Shown one piece after another: positions 9,133 to 17,343 of a stretch of DNA of 64,000 nt. The translations under genes were made by a program, and so were the position numbers. The notes beneath the pieces were generated by a model. That model saw only the letters and a list, made by a program, of their open reading frames with translations. It did no database searches and was not told the DNA's origin. Source of the DNA: Echinicola shivajiensis. Its GTDB lineage: Bacteria > Bacteroidota > Bacteroidia > Cytophagales > Cyclobacteriaceae. The stretch's first letter is position 1. Each line of letters opens with the position of its first letter. The stretch covers positions 310,001 through 374,000 of the forward strand of contig NZ_JAHHZM010000003.1 of assembly GCF_018642165.1 (NCBI RefSeq), written 5' to 3'.

Positions 9133-10809
9133 ATGGAATTTGCCATTTGGGACAAAATAATCTTTATCACTTATGGACTGATCATTATCGGTATTGGTCT
9201 GTGGGTCTCCAGAGGAAAAGGAGGAACTTCAGAGGACTATTTTCTTGCCAGTAAATCACTGCCTTGGTGGGCAATTGGTGCCTCATTGATTGCAGCCAAT
9301 ATTTCGGCCGAACAGTTTATCGGGATGTCCGGTTCTGGCTTTGCCGTGGGACTGGCCATTGCCTCTTATGAGTGGATGGCAGCGCTGACCTTATTGATTG
9401 TAGGGAAGTATTTTCTGCCGGTATTTATTGAGAAAAAACTCTATACCATTCCGGAGTTTGTGGAGGTGCGATATAGTACCACCCTAAAAAGTATTTTAGC
9501 AGTCTTCTGGATCTGTCTATTTGTATTTGTCAACCTTACGTCGGTACTCTACCTAGGTGCTACAGCATTGGATACCATTATCGGTGATGGTTCCGGTTCT
9601 ATTTTTACCTACTGTATTTTTGGATTGGCCTTATTTGCTGCTGCCTATTCCCTTTATGGAGGGCTTTCAGCTGTAGCCTGGACAGATGTGGTGCAGGTAG
9701 TATTGCTCGTTGCAGGTGGATTTATCACGACCATCATCGCTCTTTCCCATGTGACCGAAGGTGGTGGAATCATCGATGGCCTGGTGACCATTTATGAGAA
9801 GGTGCCAGAGAAATTCTCCATGATCCTTGAGAAAGGGGAGATCATCACACCGAACGGGAAAGATGCTTGGTGGGATCTGCCAGGACTTGCTGTATTGGTA
9901 GGAGGGCTTTGGGTAGCCAACCTGTATTACTGGGGTTTTAACCAGTATATTATCCAGAGAACCTTGGCGGCGAAGAGCCTTAAGGAATCCCAAAAAGGAA
10001 TTGTCTTGGCGGCTTTCTTGAAGCTATTGATTCCTTTGATTGTCGTTATCCCGGGCATCGTGGCCTTTGTATTGAACAGTAGCCCTGAGGGTGCTGTAGG
10101 AGCCATGCACACGGACGGTTCTTTTATCAGTGAGACAGGTGCTATTATCAATGATAATGCGGCACCATGGTTGATCAAGCAGTTTGTGCCAACCGGATTA
10201 AAAGGCTTGGTGCTGGCCGCATTGGCAGCAGCCATTGTTTCTTCTTTGGCTTCTATGCTGAATTCTACCGCAACCATCTTTACTATGGATATCTTTAAGC
10301 CTTATTTTGGTAAAAAAGCCTCCGAACAAAAACTGGTAAATGTAGGTCGTCTTTCTGCATCCATTGCCTTGGTGATTGCCGTGATTTTGGCGCCCCAGTT
10401 GAAGAGCTTAGGACAGGTATTCCAATATATCCAGGAGTATACCGGTATAGTCAGCCCTGGGATTTTGGCCGTGTTTATGCTGGGATTATTCTGGAAGAAA
10501 ACCACCAACAAAGCCGCTATTTGGGGTGTGTTGATTTCCATTCCATTGGCCTTCTATTTCAAGGTGGCGCCTAATGGCTGGTCGGAAAGTGCTCTCTTCC
10601 TGAACCTGCCATTTATGGACCAGATGTTCTATACTTGGATCTTGACCATGATCTTTATGGTCGTGTTTAGCCATTTGGAAACCAATGGTGCGACCCATCC
10701 AAAAGCCATTATCATTACCAAGAACCTGTTCAAAACAGAGCCCATCTTCAATATCTGTAGCTTTGCTATCATCTTGATTTTGGTTATGCTGTATGCCATG
10801 TTCTGGTAA
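9133..10809 (+). CDS. Sodium/solute symporter (SSS family, SGLT-like)
   Basis: A 558-residue integral membrane protein with about 13-14 hydrophobic segments along its whole length and no cleaved signal. It shows the SSS-family pattern: EDYFLASKSLPWWAIGASLIAANISAEQFIGMSG near the N-terminus, YSLYGGLSAVAWTDVVQ in the middle, then VLAALAAAIVSSLASMLNSTATIFTMDIF and a GIVSPGILAVFMLG segment. The sequence style is that of Bacteroidota sodium/glucose-type cotransporters found in glycan-use loci, so a sugar or sugar acid is the likely cargo. A strong terminator lies 25 bp after the stop. Family certain, substrate unknown. Confidence 0.9.
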   Translation: MEFAIWDKIIFITYGLIIIGIGLWVSRGKGGTSEDYFLASKSLPWWAIGASLIAANISAEQFIGMSGSGFAVGLAIASYEWMAALTLLIVGKYFLPVFIEKKLYTIPEFVEVRYSTTLKSILAVFWICLFVFVNLTSVLYLGATALDTIIGDGSGSIFTYCIFGLALFAAAYSLYGGLSAVAWTDVVQVVLLVAGGFITTIIALSHVTEGGGIIDGLVTIYEKVPEKFSMILEKGEIITPNGKDAWWDLPGLAVLVGGLWVANLYYWGFNQYIIQRTLAAKSLKESQKGIVLAAFLKLLIPLIVVIPGIVAFVLNSSPEGAVGAMHTDGSFISETGAIINDNAAPWLIKQFVPTGLKGLVLAALAAAIVSSLASMLNSTATIFTMDIFKPYFGKKASEQKLVNVGRLSASIALVIAVILAPQLKSLGQVFQYIQEYTGIVSPGILAVFMLGLFWKKTTNKAAIWGVLISIPLAFYFKVAPNGWSESALFLNLPFMDQMFYTWILTMIFMVVFSHLETNGATHPKAIIITKNLFKTEPIFNICSFAIILILVMLYAMFW

Positions 10810-10834
10810 GGGTGTTTAAAGAGTTAAAAGGAAG

Positions 10835-10862
10835 GGCAGCTGATTGATCAGCTGCCTTTTTT
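10835..10862 (+). terminator. Rho-independent terminator of the symporter gene
   Basis: A perfect 10-bp stem (GGCAGCTGAT, 2-nt loop, ATCAGCTGCC at 10847-10856) is followed by six T residues, 25 bp after the symporter stop codon. Confidence 0.9.
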
Positions 10863-10945
10863 GGTTTAAAGAGGGGATTTGGTTGTTCTGCCTATGCTGT
10901 TCTTCTGTCTTACTTTTTATTCAGGTTGTGTTTATTCTTATATGT

Positions 10946-11175
10946 CATCATGAATGCTACGCATTTCTCCCGAAAGCTTTCGGGACAAACTCTTGATGAA
11001 AAAGTAACAAACCTCGCCTACCGGGAGGTAGGAAATCTAGGCTATTGATATGACTTTTAAATTGGATTTGGAGGGATGATATTGTACCGATCGTGCATAC
11101 CAATTTAATTTTTATTGTATTGTTACAGCCTAAAAGGAAGTGGATCTTGCTGTTCCACGACGCGAGCTAACTTCC
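10946..11175 (-). repeat. Dispersed repeat family C, copy 1 (inverted)
   Basis: Read on the minus strand this copy has the same order of blocks as the copy at 18950-19202. First comes GTTAGCTCGCG..GAGCAAGATCCACT-like sequence, then CCTAGATTT, then TTTTCATCAA, a perfect palindrome CCCGAAAGCTTTCGGG (10970s here), and GAGAAATGCG..GCATTCATGAT. The inner part has diverged. No reading frame is conserved, so it is a non-coding element or the decayed remnant of one. Confidence 0.65.
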
Positions 11176-11259
11176 TTTTTTAACGGCTTCCACAATAAAA
11201 GTAAAAACCAATCATACCAAAGGCCGAATTAAAGATTGCTGATACGAAAACAATAGATA

Positions 11260-11610
11260 AATAGCAGCTGGGAGCTTGGGTTTGTCTTTTTCCGATGCTG
11301 TTTAGAATAGCGTTTAAACAATTAAAGATTTTTTCAAGCAAGGACCGAGTTAACAATATGCTACTCCTTTGGGGCAGGGAACAATTATTCGTCAGCGATT
11401 AAAATTCCTTCTCAAGCTATCTACTTTTATGTTTCCTATTAAGTTTTGAGAATATCTCTATTGAATTTGTTTAGATAAGGGTATTAGTATCACCCCAAAG
11501 GGTGTAATCTTTTAAAACTGGGTTATATTGACTTTAGGCAATTGACCTGGGGAAAAGTATTAACTGCCCTGGCCATTCAGTTTTGTTCAGCCTTTTCCGC
11601 TAATACCCAA
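11260..11610 (+). repeat. Dispersed repeat family B, copy 1
   Basis: Shares ordered blocks with 11640-12075 and 26213-26600: AATTAAAGATTTT, a GAGTTAACAATATG / GGGTTAATAATGTA segment, a GGGCAGG..CAATAAT block, a short hairpin CACCCCAAAGGGTG, then TATATTGACTTTAGGCAATT. It ends with a nearly identical 40-bp block running from GGCCATTCAG to TAATACCCAAG. Boundaries are approximate. Confidence 0.6.
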
Positions 11611-11639
11611 GGTAAGTTTGAGTTGTTGTCAACTTAAGA

Positions 11640-12075
11640 TGCTTGGGCTTTAGCGGAAAGTTCTTACATCTCTTTTTAGTCAAGGCTGCTAAAGCTGGGA
11701 GGGTGGTTTTGCCTTTCCCCTGGCCCTGCCAAGGATAGAACTCAGATAGTTAAAGATTTTATAGAAGGCAGGGCCGGGTTAATAATGTATTGCCCCTTCA
11801 GGGCAGGATGCAATAATCCATTAATAATTGCGATTTCTTGCTAAGCTGTTTTCCTTTATTTGATGTATAGGATGCTTGTATAAATTAAACACAGATTGGG
11901 CTAGCTATGATTATAAAAATCAGTATCCTCCCAAAAGGGGGGTAATCTTTTTAACCTGGGCTATATTGACTTTAGGCAATTTGGCCCGGGGAAAAGCTCT
12001 CTATGAAAATCCTGTATTAGCCGCCCTGGCCATTCAGTTTTGTTCAGCCTTTTCCGCTAATACCCAAGCTTAGAA
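11640..12075 (+). repeat. Dispersed repeat family B, copy 2
   Basis: Direct repeat of the preceding copy, longer at its left side, where it begins GGGCTTTAGCGG like the copy at 26213. The right end (from TATATTGACTTTAGGC to TAATACCCAAGC) is almost identical to copy 1. The central hairpin here is built from CCTCCCAAAAGGGGGG, so the stem varies between copies while the flanks are kept. Confidence 0.6.
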
Positions 12076-12174
12076 AAGAGTTGCTGTCAGTCCCCATGTG
12101 ATTGGGGGTGTTGCGAAAAACTTTTCTCTGCAGCAAAGTCAAGACATTATGCTGTTGAAGTATAATTATAAATC

Positions 12175-12400
12175 CGTTTATTCGGCCCTTGAAACATCCG
12201 GTTTTGAAAAAATTGCGGAAGGTGTTAAGAAAATGAGTTAGTTTGCGAAGTGGACGAGCAAGATCCACTCATTTTTAGCCTGGAGCAATTTTTCAAAATT
12301 AAATTGGGAAAGAGTAGCTAGGTCGAAAACGAAAATGACCAATTTGAAGGAAGTTCCACAGGCCTAGATTTTTGGTTCTTTTCATCAATGGAAAAGAACA
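12175..12400 (+). repeat. Dispersed repeat family C, copy 2
   Basis: Matches 18930-19160 block for block: CATCCGGTTTTGAA, GGTGTTAAGAAAATG, GTTAGTTTGCGAAGTGGACG, AGCAAGATCCACTCATTTTT, CAATTTTTCAAAATTAAATT, and GGCCTAGATTTTTGGT ending TTTTCATCAAT. It lacks the CCCGAAAGCTTTCGGG tail present in the other two copies. Confidence 0.65.
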
Positions 12401-12538
12401 GAAAACCCCATTAAAACTTATAAAACACCATAACTATAAGACTTTTTTAAACTAAATAAATTTGAATTAAGCCAAGCGCAGCGAATTATGTATATTCGGT
12501 AAAAGCATTTTAATACTTTAACAATACCCCCAACCTTT

Positions 12539-14164
12539 ATGAAACCAACAAACCTTCTCCTTTCCTTACTTTTAATAAGCTTCCTAGCTTCCTGCCAAAA
12601 GGCTGAGGAAGATTCCGAAGCCAAACAGCCCAATATCATCTTTATCATGGCCGATGACCATGCCTATCAGGCCATCAGTGCCTATGGACATGGCCTCAAT
12701 GAAACCCCCAATATCGATCGGATCGCCCAGGAAGGGGCCATTTTCAACCGGGCCTATGTGACCAATTCCATCTGTGCGCCCAGCCGTGCGGTGATCCTTA
12801 CCGGAAAGCACAGCTTTATCAATGGCAAGGTGGACAATGTGCAGCCCTTTGACTGGGGGCAGGACAATTTTGCCAAGCAGCTTCAGACCAATGGTTATGA
12901 GACCGCCCTGATCGGCAAGATCCACCTGGCAGGCCTGCCACAGGGATTCAACTATTCCATGGTCTTGCCCGGCCAAGGCCATTATTATAATCCCGATTTT
13001 ATCGTGGATGGGGAGCGAAAAAGGTTTGAGGGCTATGTGACCGATATAACCACCGATGCGGCCCTGAACTGGCTGAAAAACGACCGGGATCAGGAGAAGC
13101 CCTTTATGCTGATGTTCCACCAAAAGGCACCGCATAGGAACTGGAAGCCGGCACCGGAATACCTGACGCTTTTTGATGATAAGACCTTTGATCCACCGGC
13201 CAATTATTTCGACCAGAAGACCAATTATAACGGTCGGGGCACGGCGGCCAAAACCCAAGAAATGGAAGTCGATGGACATGCCATGTGGGGCCATGATTTT
13301 AAAATGGTGGTGGATCCCAATGGGGACAGCACGGGCTTCCATCGAGAGCTGGCCAGGTTTAACCCCGAGCAACTGGCCGCTTGGAATGCCGCTTATGATC
13401 CCAAAAACGAAGCCTTCAAAAAGGCCTATAATAAGGGCGAAGGCATTGATTTTGGCAAGGACAAGGAAGATGAGGTGGCCATCTGGAAGTTCAACCGCTA
13501 TATCAAGGATTACCTGAGGACCATTCAGTCCGTGGATGATGGCGTAGGGGAGGTGCTGGACTATCTGGAGGAAAATGGCTTGGCGGAAAATACCATTGTG
13601 GTCTATACTTCCGACCAAGGATTTTACCTGGGCGAGCATGGCTGGTTTGATAAGCGCTTTATGTATGAGCAGTCCTTTAGGACCCCGCTATTGGTGAAAT
13701 ATCCTAAGGAAATCAAAGCAGGAACGGAGATCAACGAACTGGTGCAGAACCTGGATTTTGCCCCTACCTTTTTGGACTATGCTGGGGTGGAGGTTCCTGC
13801 GGATATGCAGGGTGAGTCCTTCAGGCATTTGGTCAGCGGTGAGCAGAAAGACTGGCGGGATGCGATTTACTATACCTATTATGAATATCCTTCCGTGCAT
13901 ATGGTGAAGCGACATTATGGGGTGGCTACCAAAAGGTATAAGTTGATGCATTTCTACTATGATATCGACGAATGGGAAATGTATGACCTGGAAAAGGACC
14001 CCGAGGAGATGCACAATATCTATGATGATCCCGCCTATGCGGAGGTACAAGAAATGATGCATAAGAAGCTGACTGAGCTAAGAAATGGCTATGGGGACAG
14101 CGACGAAAATGACCAGCGCTATTTAAAAGAATATTTGGAAGTGGTAAATAAGCGGAATAATTGA
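12539..14164 (+). CDS. Type I sulfatase (S1 family), lipoprotein
   Basis: A 541-residue sulfatase with a lipoprotein signal (SFLASC, Cys19). The active-site cysteine Cys79 lies in CAPSRAVILTGK and is converted to formylglycine by a maturase encoded elsewhere. IIFIMADDH (33-41) provides the metal-binding aspartates. HQKAPHRNW and VVYTSDQGFYLGEHGWFDKRF supply further active-site residues, and the C-terminus has the usual YDLEKDPEEMHNIYDD motif. It hydrolyses sulfate esters from a polysaccharide or oligosaccharide in the periplasm. The gene is visibly richer in GC than its neighbours and sits alone between repeat arrays, hinting at separate acquisition. A terminator follows. Confidence 0.93.
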   Translation: MKPTNLLLSLLLISFLASCQKAEEDSEAKQPNIIFIMADDHAYQAISAYGHGLNETPNIDRIAQEGAIFNRAYVTNSICAPSRAVILTGKHSFINGKVDNVQPFDWGQDNFAKQLQTNGYETALIGKIHLAGLPQGFNYSMVLPGQGHYYNPDFIVDGERKRFEGYVTDITTDAALNWLKNDRDQEKPFMLMFHQKAPHRNWKPAPEYLTLFDDKTFDPPANYFDQKTNYNGRGTAAKTQEMEVDGHAMWGHDFKMVVDPNGDSTGFHRELARFNPEQLAAWNAAYDPKNEAFKKAYNKGEGIDFGKDKEDEVAIWKFNRYIKDYLRTIQSVDDGVGEVLDYLEENGLAENTIVVYTSDQGFYLGEHGWFDKRFMYEQSFRTPLLVKYPKEIKAGTEINELVQNLDFAPTFLDYAGVEVPADMQGESFRHLVSGEQKDWRDAIYYTYYEYPSVHMVKRHYGVATKRYKLMHFYYDIDEWEMYDLEKDPEEMHNIYDDPAYAEVQEMMHKKLTELRNGYGDSDENDQRYLKEYLEVVNKRNN

Positions 14165-14200
14165 TATGCTGCTAGTGAATATTATTTAGTAATAAGTTAA

Positions 14201-14228
14201 AAATACCCTAGGTGGGGTGTTTTTTTTG
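14201..14228 (+). terminator. Rho-independent terminator of the sulfatase gene
   Basis: AAATACCC (14201-14208) pairs with GGGTGTTT (14215-14222), with one G-T wobble, and a further T-run follows, 37 bp after the sulfatase stop codon. Confidence 0.65.
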
Positions 14229-14286
14229 TTTTAGGCATTCTTTAGTTTTGGAGGGTATGTCCAAAGGATATTTTAAAATAAAACTC

Positions 14287-14337
14287 ACCAAAGGTGCACC
14301 AAGCCAACAAATGACTGAGGCTTGTTACACCTTTGGT
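14287..14337. repeat. Two-step stem-loop at the left edge of the putative cassette
   Basis: A perfect 10-bp outer stem (ACCAAAGGTG at 14287-14296, CACCTTTGGT at 14328-14337) encloses a perfect 6-bp inner stem (CAAGCC at 14300-14305, GGCTTG at 14319-14324). There is no T-run, so it is not a typical terminator. It lies just upstream of the AT-rich gene at 14379 and may mark one edge of an insertion. Confidence 0.6.
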
Positions 14338-14378
14338 TTATAGATATACAGGGTTGGCACTATTTGAAAAAACAAAGA

Positions 14379-14984
14379 ATGACGGAACTTCAAACACCGA
14401 CAAATGACCTACTCGACAAGTACATTGACCAGTTCAATAATGACGAGAGATATTATCCTGCTGACCAAGCCATAATCAATCTGTTTAAAGCATTCCCCAA
14501 CAACAAAAAATTAGAGGACATCCTCTTGAAATTGAGCGTTATTAATGATCTGTACAGCACTAACATTCTTGGGACTTTCAAAATGGCAAAGCATATTCAG
14601 CAACAAGACATTGACCAAGGATTACAATCGGGGGACCCTGACATTGTTCATCGAATTGCCAAAGGACATGACATCAGAACAAAAAAGAACAACAGGGAAA
14701 TTAACTTCTATTCTTTTGCAACTAAATATTGTAATTGGCACAATAGAGATAAATACGCCATTTATGACAGTTTCGTTGACAAGGTTTTAATGGCTTACAA
14801 AAGGAAAGATAAGTTCTCAAACTTTAGACAATCCGACTTAAAGGACTTTAATAAATTCAAGCAAATCATTGAGGACTTTGCCGACCATTATAACCTTACC
14901 AGACATAACTTAAAAGAGATTGACAAGTTTTTATGGATTTACGGCAAGGAGAAATTTCCTGCCAACTATGACAAAAAAGAATAA
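14379..14984 (+). CDS. Hypothetical protein, putative cassette-borne gene
   Basis: About 201 residues, cytoplasmic, with no signal or membrane segment. The ATG at 14379 (protein MTELQTPTND..) is chosen over an upstream TTG whose codons would run through the hairpin at 14287-14337. Recognisable blocks are LLKLSVINDLYSTNI, HIQQQDIDQGLQSGDPDIVHRIAKGH, and SFATKYCNWHNRDKYAIYDSFVDKVL. I do not recognise a named family. Base composition is lower in GC than the sulfatase before it. The stop is followed within a few bases by an attC-like hairpin, so the gene and hairpin together look like an integron-type gene cassette. Function unknown; defence or stress roles are only conceivable. Confidence 0.75.
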   Translation: MTELQTPTNDLLDKYIDQFNNDERYYPADQAIINLFKAFPNNKKLEDILLKLSVINDLYSTNILGTFKMAKHIQQQDIDQGLQSGDPDIVHRIAKGHDIRTKKNNREINFYSFATKYCNWHNRDKYAIYDSFVDKVLMAYKRKDKFSNFRQSDLKDFNKFKQIIEDFADHYNLTRHNLKEIDKFLWIYGKEKFPANYDKKE

Positions 14985-14988
14985 AAAA

Positions 14989-15134
14989 CAGTGCCCAATA
15001 ACTAAGCATATAGCTTATGGCGGGTGAACGGCTGCCAGCAAGGCTTTCGCTCCGTAGCCAGCTTTGGTTTCGGTGGACAGAATAGTGCTTCGAAACCGCC
15101 ACAAGCCATATGGAAACCGTCGTGTGCAAGGTAA
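14989..15134 (+). repeat. attC-like recombination site or long imperfect hairpin
   Basis: Directly after the stop of the gene at 14379. A 17-bp imperfect inverted repeat with two mismatches (15007-15023 against 15096-15112; CTTATGGCGG against CCGCCACAAG) encloses about 72 bp. That interior contains a further stem GGTTTCG/CGAAACC (15066-15072, 15091-15097). Outside it, TGCCCAATAAC on the left and GTCGTGTGCAAGG on the right form weak complementary ends. Position 3' of a single AT-rich gene, length near 125-145 bp and nested symmetry fit an integron attC site, but the canonical GTTRRRY core is not exact. An alternative is a non-integron dispersed repeat. Confidence 0.5.
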
Positions 15135-15173
15135 GAGTAACACTGTAGCAAATGATGAAAATTAGAAATTATT

Positions 15174-15416
15174 ATGCCTACTTTAGATGAAAATACAAGA
15201 ATTAATAATGAGATAGCGTCTTCGCAATACTCAAATATTATTTCTTACTCCAACGATGAATTTGAAATAGCAAATCGAGGTACATCCGATTTTTTTGATA
15301 TCGTTAATTTTATCAAAAACACTTTAGATACCGATAAAAGGATAAATGTAATAGAAGACTTTACAGTATATGATAAGGACTTTTCAGATAAATTGGATAT
15401 TTCTTGTTGCATGTAA
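15174..15416 (+). CDS. Small hypothetical protein, possibly a gene fragment
   Basis: An 80-residue frame beginning at an ATG 40 bp after the attC-like element. It is acidic and AT-rich in codon use, with the string DEFEIANRGTSDFFDIVNFIKNTL and no signal peptide or membrane segment. The stop is 13 bp before the next gene. The composition fits the surrounding accessory island. It could be a small cassette gene or the start of a truncated longer one; I do not recognise it. Confidence 0.4.
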   Translation: MPTLDENTRINNEIASSQYSNIISYSNDEFEIANRGTSDFFDIVNFIKNTLDTDKRINVIEDFTVYDKDFSDKLDISCCM

Positions 15417-15429
15417 GCTCCCCCAAAAA

Positions 15430-16230
15430 ATGAACACTTTCAGAATATTATTTTTAAGTATCGCTCTTTTTTGGGCTAGTTGTGCTCAAAAGAATAAATC
15501 TAACAATGAGAGTGCAAGTCTAAAAGGAGATACTATTTTGAATGATAGTATCCATCCAACAAAGGCAATAACCAATAAAGAAACTCAAGAAAGAAATTTA
15601 CGATTTCTGTTTTATGCAAATGGAGGATTAATTGGCTATTTTAATGACGGAACAATTACTGGCTGTCCGAGATGTGATTTAATTACGGAAAATATTACAG
15701 CATTATATAATAAAGTGCCCCACTCTAAATTCAAAGTAGAGAATGGTTTCTTGATTTCAGAATCAAATGATTCTACTTTAATCAATGCTATGACCAAAAG
15801 AGAATGGGCAATAATTGAATATGAAGACCAAATAGACAATCCAAAATCTAAATTGGCAGATGAGTTTATTAACGGCTATGTAAAAAACATAATGAAAATG
15901 AATGAGGCGCTAGGGATTATAGAATGGGTAAACTCTAACAACCTTTCGACAAATAGTTTTAAATCAAACTTAACTCAAATAATCAACCAAGCATATGAAA
16001 AGGAACCGGATTATGGTTTAGGCTTCGACCCAATTTTAGATGGAAATGATTTTCCTGACAAGGGTTTTCAACTTGATATGATTAAACCAAATTCTAATTT
16101 TTTAATTTTTAGCGGAATTGACTGGGAAGAGTATAAAGTTACTGTAAAAGTAAAGAAAGTAGATAATCAATGGTTAATTGAAGGCTGTGGAATTGTGAAC
16201 ATTCCAAGTTCAGAACAAATGAATAAATAA
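15430..16230 (+). CDS. Hypothetical lipoprotein
   Basis: A 266-residue exported lipoprotein: MNTFRILFLSIALFWASC is a clear signal with lipidated Cys18, which decides the ATG at 15430 over a longer frame that overlaps the previous gene. A CPRC pair follows in the sequence DGTITGCPRCDLI, inside FLFYANGGLIGYFNDG. The C-terminal part (FLIFSGIDWEEYKVTVKVKKVDNQWLIEGCG) looks like a small beta-rich domain. I do not recognise the family. The gene is strongly AT-rich and belongs to the same accessory island as the putative cassette. Confidence 0.75.
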   Translation: MNTFRILFLSIALFWASCAQKNKSNNESASLKGDTILNDSIHPTKAITNKETQERNLRFLFYANGGLIGYFNDGTITGCPRCDLITENITALYNKVPHSKFKVENGFLISESNDSTLINAMTKREWAIIEYEDQIDNPKSKLADEFINGYVKNIMKMNEALGIIEWVNSNNLSTNSFKSNLTQIINQAYEKEPDYGLGFDPILDGNDFPDKGFQLDMIKPNSNFLIFSGIDWEEYKVTVKVKKVDNQWLIEGCGIVNIPSSEQMNK

Positions 16231-16328
16231 AACTGCACACTTCTTGTGATAAACTGCTAGTCATGGATATAGGCCATTGCAAATGGCCAGCTTAGGTTAA
16301 GATGTTAGATAGGGATAAAGAAGATATT

Positions 16329-16353
16329 TAGGTGTAGATGCAATCTACACCTA
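16329..16353. repeat. Short perfect inverted repeat
   Basis: TAGGTGTAGAT (16329-16339) and ATCTACACCTA (16343-16353) form an 11-bp stem with a 3-nt loop, between the lipoprotein and membrane protein genes. No T-run follows, so a terminator is not well supported. A second small palindrome (GGCCATT, GCA, AATGGCC) lies about 50 bp upstream. Confidence 0.5.
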
Positions 16354-16425
16354 GGCTATGAATCTAAATATGGGATCAAGTAATACCCCTGAACAAGATA
16401 GCTTATATTTATAGCGAAATATAAA

Positions 16426-17121
16426 GTGCGCGGGAATTTGGAACATAGGTATTATAGCAAGTCTCGGGGACAGCAAATTCAAATTCAGTTTTTGATTGGT
16501 TTTGGGGCCTTGCTGTTGGTGTTGATGGCCTTTTTGGTTTCATGGTCTACGGGGATTTACCTTATTGGGATTTTGGTTTTTTCGATTGTCTTGTCCATCA
16601 TAGCTCCCTTTTTTGATGTGCCTTCCTTAAGGGAAAGCGGAAAGCTGCGCTACCATTCCTGGCTTTTTCTTTCAGAGCCAGAAAAGAATGGGCTGGTGAA
16701 AGTTCATGGTGGCACTTTATTCGATTATGTTTTTGTGATCGATCGGAAGCTGAATGGCAAAGCGCGGCAGCGATTGATTATCCAACAATATCTGGAGGGG
16801 CTATTGCACTTGATAGCAGAAAATGAAAAACAGCAGGCGGATGAGAGGCTTATCCGTGGGACAAGCTATATCATTAATGAAAGAACTGCTCGGAAAATAG
16901 GCTTTAAGCGGGTGAAGACTGATTATTTGCAAAAGCTGATTTTGCTCTACAATTTCTTCAATGTCCTGATAAGCGCTTCCATCGCCAAGGGGAAATTAGC
17001 CTTTCCTAAATTGAAGGATATCCAAACCTTTGAGGCCAGTCTTGGTGAGCTGGTAAAAAGGAAAGCCTATATTAGCAGCTTAAATGAACAATTAAAAACT
17101 GCCATGCCCCAGGCCGTTTGA
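16426..17121 (+). CDS. Hypothetical membrane protein with two N-terminal transmembrane segments
   Basis: A 231-residue protein starting at a GTG. After a basic N-terminus (about residues 1-20) come two adjacent hydrophobic helices (IQFLIGFGALLLVLMAFLVSW and YLIGILVFSIVLSIIAPF). A soluble region of about 160 residues follows, rich in Lys, Arg and Gln, with a mixed helical pattern in its last third. Both ends of the protein are predicted in the cytoplasm. I do not recognise a family. It stands alone in the repeat-rich region with no obvious partner. Confidence 0.65.
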   Translation: MRGNLEHRYYSKSRGQQIQIQFLIGFGALLLVLMAFLVSWSTGIYLIGILVFSIVLSIIAPFFDVPSLRESGKLRYHSWLFLSEPEKNGLVKVHGGTLFDYVFVIDRKLNGKARQRLIIQQYLEGLLHLIAENEKQQADERLIRGTSYIINERTARKIGFKRVKTDYLQKLILLYNFFNVLISASIAKGKLAFPKLKDIQTFEASLGELVKRKAYISSLNEQLKTAMPQAV

Positions 17122-17217
17122 AGGTGATAGGGGTATGGAGAGCGGAATAATGATTAGGTAGCTAGTGAAACTTCTTTAATGTTAAGTCAAATATCCCCCA
17201 CCGGGTAAGTTTATGGC

Positions 17218-17254
17218 TACACCTTCCTATCCTTGGAATTTGTAATTCCAGTAA
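17218..17254 (+). repeat. Short dispersed repeat, copy 1
   Basis: A 37-bp block containing ATCCTTGGAATTTGTAATTCC, itself partly palindromic, recurs at 18406-18442 with three differences. Neither copy lies in a gene. Confidence 0.55.
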
Positions 17255-17343
17255 GCCTGAACTATTTTCAGATATAGGTGAGATACCGCCATGCTACCCA
17301 CTGTTATCCATTCAGTTTACTTTTAACTTTAATGCTCAAAAAA

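Larger units (their letters stand above)
10810..12538. other. Repeat-rich 1.7-kb non-coding region
   Basis: Apart from the symporter terminator, this stretch has no credible gene. It holds an inverted copy of repeat family C (10946-11175), two direct copies of family B (about 11260-11610 and 11640-12075) and a direct copy of family C (about 12175-12400). The short open frames here (for example 11876-12073) lie entirely inside repeat copies and show no protein character. The last 130 bp must carry the promoter of the sulfatase at 12539. Confidence 0.7.

Noticed and set aside
11876-12073. A 65-codon frame
   Set aside because: It lies wholly within repeat B copy 2, and the corresponding frame is not kept in the other copies.
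12584-13639. A 351-codon open frame antisense to the sulfatase
   Set aside because: It is the complement of a clear sulfatase with CAPSR motif; the frame is open only because of the GC-rich codon use, and its protein is low-complexity hydrophobic.
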